DNA of 64,000 nucleotides from assembly GCA_029855935.1 (NCBI GenBank), contig JAGSHN010000004.1, positions 118,022 to 182,021 on the forward strand. Direction: 5' to 3'. A model generated the notes under the pieces. The model was not told where the DNA came from. It saw nothing but the letters and a program-made list of their open reading frames with translations, and made no database searches. Below, in pieces: positions 45,476 through 53,931 of the stretch. The position numbers and the translations under genes were made by a program. The stretch is from Candidatus Thorarchaeota archaeon. GTDB lineage: Archaea; Asgardarchaeota; Thorarchaeia; Thorarchaeales; Thorarchaeaceae. How positions within the stretch are numbered: the stretch's first letter is position 1; each line of letters opens with the position of its first letter.

Positions 45476-45901
45476 TTGTACGGTATCCGTAATCTCACCG
45501 ACGAACGAAGTGATATAGTGGTCACCGACTCTGTTCTCGCATACGTTCCGGATGTTCTGTGTGAGATGTTGGCCGAGGCAAGTACTGCCTCTTCACGCAG
45601 AAGGGCCGTTCTCGTGTCGAGCAACGCATTGGCAAACAGGTTCATCCTCCGGAGGTGGGGCATTCGTCCGGCTCAGAAGAAGCAATATCGAGAGGTATTC
45701 ATGGCCGTTCGTAGGCACTGTCGCAAACTCTTCAAACGTTATCTCTCGCGGGGAACTGTCACGTTTGATTCGTCTCCCGAACATGCTGTATGGGGAGTTT
45801 ATCAGTACGACTACGTCCGTGGAAATCTCATCCTAGCGTTTATACGTCGGTTGCCCGGTGAGGCCTTTCCACGTGGGCCACACGTTTCGTATTACGATTA
45901 G
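45476..45901 (+). CDS. Hypothetical protein, 141 residues
   Basis: No family recognised. The product starts LYGIRNLTDERSDIVVTDS (TTG start). It has a helical middle rich in Arg (SSRRRAVLVSSNALANRFILRR) and a basic segment (RRHCRKLFKRYLSRG), and ends in a beta-like stretch. High Arg and Lys content in the middle suggests nucleic-acid contact, which is only a guess. It lies alone between hypF and the 46107 gene, inside the region rich in the 17-bp motif. Confidence 0.5.
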   Translation: MYGIRNLTDERSDIVVTDSVLAYVPDVLCEMLAEASTASSRRRAVLVSSNALANRFILRRWGIRPAQKKQYREVFMAVRRHCRKLFKRYLSRGTVTFDSSPEHAVWGVYQYDYVRGNLILAFIRRLPGEAFPRGPHVSYYD

Positions 45902-46106
45902 GACCCGTAGTATACGTATGAATGCCCTGTGAAACCCGGAAGCCTAATAACCTCTCCACCCTTTGATGCGGGTGTATACGATTCCGTATCCACAGGAGCC
46001 CTCTACGGCCTTGTGCCAACTGGGGCTATATCGGGAGGATATGTCCGACTTAGAGGATTATGAGGCCTGATTCGTGTACCACGATGACTGAGTACGAGGG
46101 AAACGA

Positions 46107-46628
46107 ATGGATCGAGATGCTGGAAATCTTAGAGAATTGGTCGCTGGTGTGCGAGCAGTGATGCGAGAACCTATCCTACGAACATTATTGGCCCACTCGA
46201 ATCTGACACCCACTCAACTGGAAACACTTCTCATCGACCTAGTTACCGACGACACTGCGAATCGTCCGTTGCCCTACGAGCTAAAGGCACTGCTAAGGCA
46301 ACGTAGCAGGGGAGGTGATAGACCCTCTGGTGTTTCCCGCGGCGCATTCAATCGAACCCTCGCTCAAGCCCGTCGTAATGTGATGCGGAGCATCTACACT
46401 ATGATTCTTTTGGCGTATCTCGGGCTTTTCGATCATAGCGTCTTTAGGCCGTTTGAAGAGGTTGCATCAAGAATTGGGGACTACCGACGTATGCGGGAAG
46501 TCCTAGCGGGACGAACTGATCTCAGCTCCGAAGAGCTTGAGTCGTATCGCGTAATTGAGCAGAATATCTTGGATGCGCTTGAGGAACTTATCAGCCCCCT
46601 AACGCTGAAACCTCTACGATCAAAGTAG
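46107..46628 (+). CDS. Conserved-looking helical protein with an HTH-like segment
   Basis: The product is 173 residues and all helical in appearance. The segment DRPSGVSRGAFNRTLAQARRNVMRSIYTMILLAYLGLFD looks like a DNA-binding or scaffold helix pair. The flanking regions LTPTQLETLLIDLVTD and SSEELESYRVIEQNILDALEEL are amphipathic. I cannot name a family with confidence. It starts with ATG and has GAGGGAA upstream. The 17-bp motif starts 3 nt after the stop. Confidence 0.65.
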   Translation: MDRDAGNLRELVAGVRAVMREPILRTLLAHSNLTPTQLETLLIDLVTDDTANRPLPYELKALLRQRSRGGDRPSGVSRGAFNRTLAQARRNVMRSIYTMILLAYLGLFDHSVFRPFEEVASRIGDYRRMREVLAGRTDLSSEELESYRVIEQNILDALEELISPLTLKPLRSK

Positions 46629-46630
46629 CT

Positions 46631-46647
46631 GTATTACGTGTCTTACG
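46631..46647 (+). repeat. GTAWTAC-N5-WTACG motif, site 5
   Basis: Reads GTATTACGTGTCTTACG, an exact match, immediately after the stop of the 46107 gene. Confidence 0.7.
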
Positions 46648-47057
46648 TGTCGGTGAAGGTGACTGTGGTCGTCTGTTGAAATTGCCTCCCGGCCAACACG
46701 CTGTCGTATGGTACCTCCGGCAGTTTCGACATTGGAAGAGTGCATTGGTCAACTAGTTCAATGGAGCAGCACGGATTAGATCAAGTCCTAGAAGAAACGG
46801 CACGAGCGTGCCATGTCAACGCTACGCCCCTGATTGATCCGACATTCTTGGAGGTTCGTACGAGGAGATTGGGAAGGTCGGAACAATCACGGTGCGTGCC
46901 AGCCTCACGAGATTCGTGTAACTGACATCGCGTGACATGACACACTCCACTCTCTCTATGGTAGAAGAAATAGATAGTTCTAATCCTAGAACGAGCAGGT
47001 GCGACCATCAAACGGCACTGTTTCCAGCGACAATATCATTCTTGCAGGGATCTTGTT
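46648..47057. other. Intergenic spacer without a convincing gene
   Basis: These 410 bases separate the 46107 gene from the acyl-CoA synthetase. A frame at 46740-46925 (61 residues) is open but shows no conserved character and no clear promoter. I see no RNA gene. Confidence 0.4.
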
Positions 47058-47074
47058 GTAATACTCATCATACG
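47058..47074 (+). repeat. GTAWTAC-N5-WTACG motif, site 6
   Basis: Reads GTAATACTCATCATACG, an exact match. It lies just upstream of the probable TATA box (ACATATATTTG, about 47095-47105) of the acyl-CoA synthetase gene. Confidence 0.7.
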
Positions 47075-47124
47075 AATATTAATCCTCTCAATACACATAT
47101 ATTTGTTTCATCGCCGCATCCCTT

Positions 47125-48516
47125 ATGGTGTCCCACAGCAGGAAGCCGGATCTCGGCGTGGTCTTCAATCCAAAACGGATTGCACTTGTGGGGGCCTCAG
47201 CTGATTATCGTAAATTAGGAAACTCCATTCTGATGAACCTTCTCTCATCCGAGGTGCAGGTCTATCCTGTCACTCGAAACCGTGAGAGGGTGCTCGGAGT
47301 ACGAGCCTACCCCGACCTTCTGTCCATCCCTGAGCCTGTTGACCTTGTCATCATTGCTGTTGGGGCGAAATACTGTCCAGACCTAATGCCACAGGTCGCG
47401 CGGGCCGGCGCTAGATATGCGGTCATAATTTCCGGCGGCTTCTCAGAAACTGGCAAAGAGGGCGCTGAGCTCGAACAGGAGTTGCTGGAAGCGGCGAGAA
47501 AGGCCGGGGTACGCTTCATTGGTCCGAATTGTGTTGGAGTATCAAATAGTAGACTGTTCAACGGCACATTCACTCTGATGCCGGAACGTGGCAGTATCGG
47601 TCTAGTTTCTCAAAGTGGTGCGCTTGGCGGAATGCTGATTTATATGACCAGATCTAAACGGATCGGTATAAGCAAATTCGCCAGTGTTGGTAACGCGGCC
47701 GACATTGGCTTGTCTGATGTTATTGACTATCTAAAGGCCGACGACAAGACCAGTGTCATTGCCCTCTACGTCGAGGGTGTCGAAGATGGACGCAGACTGT
47801 TTACTTCATTAAGGCAGACGGCCAGGCTCAAGCCCGTCGTGGTCTTGAAGGGAGGCCGAAGCAAGGCCGGAAGTCGTGCGACACTCTCTCATACCGGTTC
47901 ATTGGCTGGCTCCGCTCAAGTGTTCGACGGGATGGTCCGTCAAGCCGGATGTGTCACTGCTCCGACGCTAGACTCGTTGCTAGAGATTGCCAAGATCTTT
48001 GATTATCAACCCTTGCCACAGGGTGGTAATGTTGGTATTATCAGTAATACAGGCGGTGCCGCGGTACTTGCCGCCGACGCACTGTCACATTTTGGCCTGG
48101 ATGTGCCGGAGCTCACGGAGCCTACCCGCCGCGAGTTACGACAACTCTTGTCTCCCCTCGCTTCGGTCAGCAATCCTGTCGATGTGGTTGCCAGCGGCGG
48201 CAGGCACGAGTACCATGTGACTGTGGAGCGAATGCTACACGATTCGTCCATTGATGTCTTGCTGGTAATATGTGCAGTTCCAACTTTTGCGGGCATGACC
48301 CAAACAGAGCACGCAGCCGGAACATTAGAGGCTGTGCGTGCAGCTGAGGTGGAAAAGCCAGTGGTAGGGGTTTGGTTGTCTGGAGAGGTCGGAAAGCCTG
48401 GAAAGGATCTCCTAGAGATGAATCGTATCCCCTGCTATGACGATCCCCATCTCGCATCGCTCTGCATAGCGCGTGCAGTCGAGTATTCAAGGCGCCACGG
48501 CGTTGCGATCAGATGA
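47125..48516 (+). CDS. ADP-forming acyl-CoA synthetase, alpha subunit
   Basis: The 463-residue protein has the CoA-binding domain (NPKRIALVGASADYRKLGN), two succinyl-CoA-ligase-like domains (FIGPNCVGVSN, GLVSQSGALGG) and the active-site His in SHTGSLAG. The family turns acyl-CoA, ADP and phosphate into acid, CoA and ATP, the energy-conserving end of peptide and sugar fermentation in archaea. The ATP-grasp beta subunit is not in the window. The TATA-to-ATG distance suggests a leaderless mRNA. It fits with IorAB, whose aryl-acetyl-CoA product it could use. Confidence 0.92.
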   Translation: MVSHSRKPDLGVVFNPKRIALVGASADYRKLGNSILMNLLSSEVQVYPVTRNRERVLGVRAYPDLLSIPEPVDLVIIAVGAKYCPDLMPQVARAGARYAVIISGGFSETGKEGAELEQELLEAARKAGVRFIGPNCVGVSNSRLFNGTFTLMPERGSIGLVSQSGALGGMLIYMTRSKRIGISKFASVGNAADIGLSDVIDYLKADDKTSVIALYVEGVEDGRRLFTSLRQTARLKPVVVLKGGRSKAGSRATLSHTGSLAGSAQVFDGMVRQAGCVTAPTLDSLLEIAKIFDYQPLPQGGNVGIISNTGGAAVLAADALSHFGLDVPELTEPTRRELRQLLSPLASVSNPVDVVASGGRHEYHVTVERMLHDSSIDVLLVICAVPTFAGMTQTEHAAGTLEAVRAAEVEKPVVGVWLSGEVGKPGKDLLEMNRIPCYDDPHLASLCIARAVEYSRRHGVAIR

Positions 48517-48606
48517 ACGCGATAGCTATGGTCGGGAGCCACCATATGCACGTTGTACTTCAGCGACGGGCTATCCGGCTTATGGCGTTCCGGCTCAGTC
48601 CGAGCC

Positions 48607-48631
48607 GTAATACAAACATGAGTTGTATTAC
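48607..48631. repeat. Inverted pair of GTAWTAC half-sites
   Basis: GTAATACAA (48607-48615) and TTGTATTAC (48623-48631) form a perfect 9-bp inverted repeat with a 7-nt spacer, in the 222-nt gap between the acyl-CoA synthetase and the RHH gene. It uses the same GTAWTAC word as the 17-bp motif but in a different arrangement. Confidence 0.55.
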
Positions 48632-48738
48632 TCACAATCGACAGGCATTCCGCCCTAGGGAACGTGAGGCAAACGTCTTCGTACCTCTCCAGAGAATGTG
48701 GAAGCTGAAGCAATGCTACGCACTGTTTCTGTACGGAC

Positions 48739-49044
48739 TCACTTGAGATACTGTTCAGCAATGGTCGGAAACTCTGCCATCACTGCCTCTCGTAACTTTT
48801 TCTCCACCCACATGCTCAGGTTTATGGACCTCGTTTCTCTTATTGCTTTTAGACAGGTCCGTAAGTCCGAACCAACAGAGAATGATACGATTGGGCTCCT
48901 CCTCTCCTTGTTCGGCACTGACTCGGACCTCGTTCCTACAGCGCCCTTCACACGCGTTGGTTCGACGCTTGTAGTTGCCTTCGTACGAGCCTTTGTAGCC
49001 TCCTCCTTCTCGGCCTCTTTTCTATACTTTCCCAGCAGGCTCAC
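48739..49044 (-). CDS. Ribbon-helix-helix DNA-binding protein with a basic N-terminal tail
   Basis: The 101-residue product has a charged, probably disordered N-terminal 50 residues rich in Lys, Glu and Arg. Then comes a beta strand (SPIVSFSVG, 50-58), helix A (DLRTCLKAIRETRS), a turn (INLS) and helix B (MWVEKKLREAVMAEF), the RHH/MetJ-Arc layout. RHH dimers bind short palindromes and often pack side by side on tandem sites 10 bp apart. A flexible tail plus RHH is the design of partition proteins such as ParG and SegB. The GTG start follows the stop of the upstream ATPase gene directly (TGAGTG), so they are co-translated. Confidence 0.65.
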   Translation of the reverse strand: MSLLGKYRKEAEKEEATKARTKATTSVEPTRVKGAVGTRSESVPNKERRSPIVSFSVGSDLRTCLKAIRETRSINLSMWVEKKLREAVMAEFPTIAEQYLK

Positions 49045-50019
49045 TCATCTCACCTCTTGCAAAATACTATTGTAGGCATCAGCAACTAGTTCAGCAATAT
49101 CACTCCCGATCATCGGGTCACCGAACCGGCGAAAGTTCTCAGCTGCGACCTGTTGGCAACCCCGTGCAAGCATTCGAATATCCCTAGGATTTCCACGTGC
49201 TGCCGTATTGATTATCTTCACGGCCTCAACGGTGAACGGATAGATGTCGAAATCATCGGGGTTGAATCTGTCAATTTCGCCTCTTGCGTATGCGAGACGA
49301 CGGCCTATGAACTCCATAGCCTTTGCATCGTCAAAAGGAGGGACATCCAACGGCTCGGTCCTATCTGCGATCTGAGGTAGGAAGTTGAGCATAGCGTTCC
49401 AATATTCCGCCGTTCCGCTCATTATCAGCGTCACGATGGGCTCATCAAGGGCACCCCCATAGGCATCGATCATCTCCTCGGTTGGCAGATCCGCGAGATA
49501 CCTTAGTTTGTGAAAGGCCGCCTCTTGATTATCGGCAACATCCTCTATGAAGAGGGCCGTCCTGCATCGCTCCTCTACGTATCTTCTGAGACACTCCTGT
49601 GCCACAGCCTCGATTATTTGGCTCGACTCCCATGAACGTCTGTATTTCACACGGAGTGAGTCCGCTATGGCTGCAGCCATCTGTTTCTCATAGAGTCCCG
49701 TCATCCCAACGTAGCCCGTGACAAACTTGTTGCCCCTGCGGTCCGCCAGTGTGGGCAGGTCTCTCAAAGCCAGCAACATAAGCGTACTCTTTCCCGATCC
49801 TACCGGCCCTCGTATGAAGATGTGCCGCTCGTTTGTCAGAACAAGATCTACTATACTATCTAGAAACTCCGGATGTTCGACATACAGTCTGCTGTCCGGC
49901 ATCTTGTAACCCCGGAACGGGGAGAACTTACATCCTATCTTCTCTTCCCAAGCTCGCAATGTTTCCTTCCTAGTATTGAAGTGCCTTATCAAAGCGCTCT
50001 CGTGAACAGCTATTGTCAT
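49045..50019 (-). CDS. AAA-type ATPase (Orc/ExeA/TniB-like), first gene of an RHH operon
   Basis: This 324-residue P-loop ATPase has Walker A GPVGSGKST at 71-79, Walker B ALFIEDVAD at about 155-163 and a C-terminal helical lid (AARGNPRDIRMLARGCQQVA) as in Cdc6/ExeA/TniB ATPases. It is not a ParA-type fold: no deviant Walker KGG motif is seen. The partner RHH gene follows directly. A TATA box at 50081-50089 and a degenerate 17-bp motif at the expected transcript start suggest self-repression by the RHH protein. Confidence 0.75.
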   Translation of the reverse strand: MTIAVHESALIRHFNTRKETLRAWEEKIGCKFSPFRGYKMPDSRLYVEHPEFLDSIVDLVLTNERHIFIRGPVGSGKSTLMLLALRDLPTLADRRGNKFVTGYVGMTGLYEKQMAAAIADSLRVKYRRSWESSQIIEAVAQECLRRYVEERCRTALFIEDVADNQEAAFHKLRYLADLPTEEMIDAYGGALDEPIVTLIMSGTAEYWNAMLNFLPQIADRTEPLDVPPFDDAKAMEFIGRRLAYARGEIDRFNPDDFDIYPFTVEAVKIINTAARGNPRDIRMLARGCQQVAAENFRRFGDPMIGSDIAELVADAYNSILQEVR

Positions 50020-50050
50020 GTACCCATCCCCGATTTGTTCTCGTAACAGG

Positions 50051-50067
50051 AGTAGTGCACGTAATAC
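50051..50067 (-). repeat. GTAWTAC-N5-WTACG motif, degenerate site at the AAA-RHH promoter
   Basis: The minus strand reads GTATTACGTGCACTACT, with the first half perfect and two mismatches in the second. It shares the 10-mer GTATTACGTG with site 5. It covers the predicted transcript start of the AAA-RHH operon, an operator-like position. Confidence 0.6.
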
Positions 50068-50080
50068 AGAAACAGCGAAC

Positions 50081-50089
50081 CTTTAAGTG
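50081..50089 (-). promoter_or_regulatory. TATA box of the AAA-RHH operon
   Basis: The minus strand reads CACTTAAAG, 62-70 nt upstream of the ATG at 50019. The expected transcript start near 50,060 falls within the degenerate 17-bp motif. Confidence 0.5.
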
Positions 50090-50240
50090 ATACGGTCCTC
50101 AATCCGTCACCGGCTCCCTGATGAGTTGAAATCCCTCCGCTCCCGACCAAGCAAGGTGGCCACACGACTGACGTTTTGTTTCCGCCGCAATCTTTTTGTG
50201 CTTCTCCTCGACCCAGCGAATGCCTTTGGGGTTGCAAGCC

Positions 50241-50522
50241 ATGAGCGTTGATAGAGTCCAACATGTGTTGACATCTCTGATGATAGTCTCCTTCCTCATC
50301 TTTGTGGGTCTATCAGGTGTTATTCTGCTTGCGGATGCGGAGCTAAGTACTCGGGCGGTATCGTTGCCCTTTGCATTCCTGTTCATTGCGATATCCACGC
50401 TGGTCATGACGGGGAGAATATATGATAACGGTGTTTCGTCACTTCGTTCTTATCTGCAGACGTGGCTAGTCCTCTGTGCACTAGGTGTTCTCATTACCGC
50501 ACTTGCATTCACGTTGGCATAG
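50241..50522 (+). CDS. Small membrane protein with three predicted helices
   Basis: From the ATG at 50241 (MSVDRVQHVLTSLM) the 93-residue product has three hydrophobic segments: MIVSFLIFVGLSGVILLA, VSLPFAFLFIAISTLVM and WLVLCALGVLITALAF. No family is recognised. Upstream in-frame codons from 50196 look untranslated. The V-ATPase subunit D gene follows after 75 nt; whether the two are linked is unknown. Confidence 0.6.
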   Translation: MSVDRVQHVLTSLMIVSFLIFVGLSGVILLADAELSTRAVSLPFAFLFIAISTLVMTGRIYDNGVSSLRSYLQTWLVLCALGVLITALAFTLA

Positions 50523-50597
50523 ATATTGAGTACCGTCACGGGAGCATCTTGAACCTAAACATCTCTACAACATGCGTACTACGTGCGAGGGATATCA

Positions 50598-51239
50598 TTG
50601 AGCAAGGTTCTTCCAGGAACAAAGGCAACGCGAATGGAGCTTCTTCGACTTAAGAACAGGACCAAGCTGGCTGAGCGTGGCCACGATCTCCTAAAGGAAA
50701 AACGGGACTCACTGATCATGGAATTCTTCAATACAATTGCCGAGATGAAGGAGATTCGTCAGCAGGTTGAAAGCGCCCTTGCCGAGGCATTCTCTTCACT
50801 CACCCAGGCCAAGATGATAATGGGGCCCGCACGTGTCATAGAGTTCGCGTATTCTAGTCAGGTTGAAACGCGTCTCGAAACAACCACGCGCTCAATGATG
50901 GGTGTTAGAGTTCCAGTGATGTCACTTCAGCAGGATGTACCTGAGCTTCCGTATTCATTGCCCGATTCGAGTGTCAAGCTTGATATTATGACCTCGAAAT
51001 TTGTGGAGGCCCTACGTGCTATAGTTCGCTTGGCTGAGGTGGAATCGACAGTTCGAAGATTGGCGCTTGAGATCGAGAGAACAAAGCGAAGAGTGTCAGC
51101 CCTTGAGGCGGTTGTGATTCCGCGGCTCGAAGCAACTGTTCGGTTTATCAAGCTGGCCTTGGAAGAGCGGGAGCGGGAGGACTTCTATCGTATAAAGCTC
51201 GTAAAGTCACGAATCTCAGAGCGCCAAGATGCCGAGTAG
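50598..51239 (+). CDS. atpD: A-type ATP synthase subunit D
   Basis: The product starts with KATRMELLRLKNRTKLAERGHDLLKEKRDSLIMEF, the subunit D signature, and is a long coiled-coil of about 213 residues. Subunit D is the central-stalk rotor of the archaeal A1A0 ATP synthase. I use the TTG at 50598 because GAGGG stands 6 nt upstream; a GTG at 50583 is in frame. The other ATP synthase genes are not adjacent, so subunit D is separated from its usual operon. Confidence 0.92.
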   Translation: MSKVLPGTKATRMELLRLKNRTKLAERGHDLLKEKRDSLIMEFFNTIAEMKEIRQQVESALAEAFSSLTQAKMIMGPARVIEFAYSSQVETRLETTTRSMMGVRVPVMSLQQDVPELPYSLPDSSVKLDIMTSKFVEALRAIVRLAEVESTVRRLALEIERTKRRVSALEAVVIPRLEATVRFIKLALEEREREDFYRIKLVKSRISERQDAE

Positions 51240-51283
51240 CAGTGCACCATTTCTGTAGTGTCCGCCTAGTCAAACAAGGTTCT

Positions 51284-51664
51284 CTATCTATGCTTGAGTT
51301 TAAGAATGGCCGCTGCCAAGTCTCCCTCTGTTTCACGTAGCGCCTGCATTGCCTCCTCAATACTGGCTCCGGTCTGCTGTGCTACGAGTGCAGCATCCTC
51401 TACGGGAATCTCCATGCCCGGTGTCTGCTTCTCTTCTCTCTCCTCCGGTTCTCCTCTAATCGCTCTCTCCCTTTTCTCGCCCGTGACTTGGTACGACTCG
51501 ACTCCTGCCTGCCGAATCAGCATCACTTGAGGCCTAGTCACGACCCATTCTCGATCTTTGAATCTAAAGATGACCTCCTCGACGCCAGTAACCTCCTTCT
51601 GCTCTATTCCCATCTTTTTCATGAGCCGCGCAATCTGTCTTGGTGACATCCTTCTTGATCCCAT
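51284..51664 (-). CDS. nac: Nascent polypeptide-associated complex protein (NAC alpha homolog)
   Basis: The product (126 residues) has the NAC domain (RQIARLMKKMGIEQKEVTGVEEVIFRFKDREWVV) and a C-terminal UBA domain (VEDAALVAQQTGASIEEAMQALRETEGDLAAAI). It binds ribosomes at the nascent chain exit and shields new proteins. The charged linker has a run of Glu and Arg. It is convergent with the atpD gene; a copy of the 17-bp motif lies about 170 nt upstream. Confidence 0.94.
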   Translation of the reverse strand: MGSRRMSPRQIARLMKKMGIEQKEVTGVEEVIFRFKDREWVVTRPQVMLIRQAGVESYQVTGEKRERAIRGEPEEREEKQTPGMEIPVEDAALVAQQTGASIEEAMQALRETEGDLAAAILKLKHR

Positions 51665-51832
51665 TCAACCACCTGCCCCACTCGACCACCAGTTTCAATA
51701 AAAAACCTGCCGCAAGGACAGTGAGATGGTTTTTCGTTTCGCGTTCGGGAGTGGAGGAAACTCCTGCGCGTAGGACCTGTTGACCTAGCTCGGGTAGATG
51801 TGGGGTGGGTGCCAGTGAAGTGGGTGAAATGC

Positions 51833-51849
51833 GTATTACCAGTATTACG
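51833..51849 (+). repeat. GTAWTAC-N5-WTACG motif, site 7
   Basis: Reads GTATTACCAGTATTACG, an exact match, in the 223-nt spacer between nac and pan. Confidence 0.7.
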
Positions 51850-51887
51850 GCCACTGAAATTATCGAGGGACTTATTTCAGCTTCTAT

Positions 51888-53102
51888 TCATCCGTAGAAA
51901 CTCGGAGGAACAGCGCCCCGTTCCCTACGTGAGGCAATCTTTCGAATGGCTTCTCCGAAGTCTTCCTGAAGCACAATGACACGATCGTTGCGTATCGCAT
52001 ACATCCCCGCTTCAGTGCAGATTGCTTTGATGTCCGCCCCAGTCATGTCCCTAGTTGCTGCTACAAGCTCATCAAAATCGACGTCCTCAGATATATTCAT
52101 TCCCCTGGTGTGAATCTTGAAAATCTCCCGTCTTCCCTTATCGTCCGGGACTGGGAACTCGATGATTCTATCGAATCGACCTGGACGCAGCAGGGCCGGG
52201 TCTAGGATATCCGGGCGGTTAGTCGCTCCAATGACAGCCACCTGCCCACGACTCTCAAATCCATCGAGTTCACTCAATAGCTGCATAAGTGTTCTCTGGA
52301 CCTCTCGATCACCAGAGGTGGCGATATCAAGCCGATGAGATCCCACTGCATCCAGCTCGTCGATGAAGACGATCGCAGGGGCCTTCTCCTTGGCAAGCAA
52401 GAAAATCTCTCGAACAAGTCTTGCTCCCTCCCCAATGAATTTCTGAACCAGCTCGGATCCGATGACTCGAATAAAGGTGGCATTTGTTTCGTGTGCGACA
52501 GCCCGAGCACTGAGGGTCTTACCTGTTCCCGGCGGCCCCGTCAACAGAACTCCCTTGGGCGGCTCGATGCCCACTTTCTCAAACAGCTCCGGTTTCAGCA
52601 GAGGAAGCTCTACTGTTTCGCGTATCTCGCGGAGCTGTTCTTTGAGACCACCTATGTCTGCATAAGAAACGTCTGGGGCCTCTTCTATCTCCATTGCTCG
52701 AATCATCGGGTCTCTTGAGGGTGGAAGCTCCTGGGTGACGGCAAACGATCTCTGATTGAGGGCAACTCTCATCCCTGGTCGCAGCCGGTCTCTGGGAATC
52801 GAGGACGCCACGTGTACAACGAAATTCGGACCTGTTGAGCTTTTCACTATCGCTCTTCCGTCTTCAAGCATTTCTATCAGAGTCGCAGTGATAAGGGGCG
52901 ACTGCCTTAGTTTCTCCAGCTCTGATCGAAGAGTCTGCGTTTCTCTCTCCAGCCTGCTCCTCTCGGCCTGAAGTATTTGTCTCTCAGTTTCCAAGGCCCT
53001 TAGTCTTCTCTCCAGATGTCGAGTATAGCTCTGTGAACTGTACCCTGCGTCCTCCAGATCCCCTTTCTTCTTGGCATCTGCCGTCCCGGGCAAACAAGCC
53101 AC
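51888..53102 (-). CDS. pan: Proteasome-activating nucleotidase (PAN)
   Basis: The 404-residue product has an N-terminal coiled coil ([21 protein letters not shown]), an OB domain, and an AAA domain with Walker A GPPGTGKT, Walker [10 protein letters not shown] and the second-region-of-homology [18 protein letters not shown]. It ends FYG, a hydrophobic-Tyr-any (HbYX) motif that docks into the 20S proteasome and opens its gate. It unfolds substrates for degradation. Its start lies 110 nt from the divergent MBF1 gene. Confidence 0.96.
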   Translation of the reverse strand: MACLPGTADAKKKGDLEDAGYSSQSYTRHLERRLRALETERQILQAERSRLERETQTLRSELEKLRQSPLITATLIEMLEDGRAIVKSSTGPNFVVHVASSIPRDRLRPGMRVALNQRSFAVTQELPPSRDPMIRAMEIEEAPDVSYADIGGLKEQLREIRETVELPLLKPELFEKVGIEPPKGVLLTGPPGTGKTLSARAVAHETNATFIRVIGSELVQKFIGEGARLVREIFLLAKEKAPAIVFIDELDAVGSHRLDIATSGDREVQRTLMQLLSELDGFESRGQVAVIGATNRPDILDPALLRPGRFDRIIEFPVPDDKGRREIFKIHTRGMNISEDVDFDELVAATRDMTGADIKAICTEAGMYAIRNDRVIVLQEDFGEAIRKIASRRERGAVPPSFYG

Positions 53103-53212
53103 CTCAAATGGTCATTGAGCATTTTTGTTTTAAGAATATCTTTGGTGGTGTTCCCCTTGGCAACGATTATATGCGGCTGCTACTACTCTGACCTGTCACC
53201 GAGGGATATCGT

Positions 53213-53764
53213 TTGCCTAGTTGTGAACTCTGTGGCAGAACAATGAAGGGCCCCGGGCGCGAGATGGTCATTGAAGGTGTTTCTTTGATCGTCTGTCTCA
53301 CTTGCGCCTCAAGAATTAGGACTAAAACCCTTGGAGCAGACTCGCCACGGCCAATTGAGCGCTCCTCGTTTCGTCGGGTTGCGGCCAGACCTAGACAGTC
53401 TGTCCGCCCCTCTCCAAGCATCCGTCCCCGACCACGCTCACGCCCACGCCCACGCCCAGCCACACTAGACGATATGGTCTTGATTGAAAACTATGCAGAT
53501 GTGATTCGACGTGCTCGGCAGGCCGCAAAGATGACTCAAGAGGAACTTGCGCAGCGCATCGGCGAGAAGTATTCTACTCTGCAGGCAATCGAAGCCGGTA
53601 GGCTGAAGCCGACGAAGAAGGCCATACGGGGACTGGAGCGTGAATTGCACATATCACTACTCGAGCCAGTTGCAGCAGTTCCCGTGAAGACCTCGCGTGA
53701 GATCGAATCGCACGGTCCGACTCTTGGTGATGTGGTCAGAGTCAAGAGGAAGAAGCGATCGTAG
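53213..53764 (+). CDS. mbf1: Multiprotein-bridging factor 1-like regulator (MBF1)
   Basis: An N-terminal zinc ribbon (CELCGR ... CLTC) is followed by a low-complexity Arg-Pro linker (a run of RPRP repeats encoded by CGCCCA-type repeats), and a C-terminal XRE HTH (KMTQEELAQRIGEKYSTLQAIEAGRLKP). This is the layout of archaeal MBF1, a transcription or translation coupling factor. The start is a TTG. It is divergent from pan and is followed by tfe on the same strand. Confidence 0.92.
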   Translation: MPSCELCGRTMKGPGREMVIEGVSLIVCLTCASRIRTKTLGADSPRPIERSSFRRVAARPRQSVRPSPSIRPRPRSRPRPRPATLDDMVLIENYADVIRRARQAAKMTQEELAQRIGEKYSTLQAIEAGRLKPTKKAIRGLERELHISLLEPVAAVPVKTSREIESHGPTLGDVVRVKRKKRS

Positions 53765-53931
53765 CAAAATGGCGGTTCGAGGTGGTTAACTCGCACTATC
53801 CCGAGAACAGCTCTTAAATAGTATCTATGTGCATGTGTATATTGTGGAATTGATCCCGCCTGACAAGAGCTTCTGGGAGCATGTCTGATTCATCGATGAG
53901 CCAACGCTCCATATACAGGGTGATACCATAA

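Noticed and set aside
46740-46925. 61-residue open frame in the spacer before the acyl-CoA synthetase gene
   Set aside because: No promoter, ribosome-binding site or conserved pattern.
48513-48746. 77-residue open frame starting at the acyl-CoA synthetase stop
   Set aside because: It crosses the inverted GTAWTAC pair and the 3' end of the RHH gene and has no protein-like pattern.
53400-53465. CGCCCA-type tandem repeats in the MBF1 gene
   Set aside because: They are in frame and encode an Arg-Pro linker; a simple repeat, not an element.
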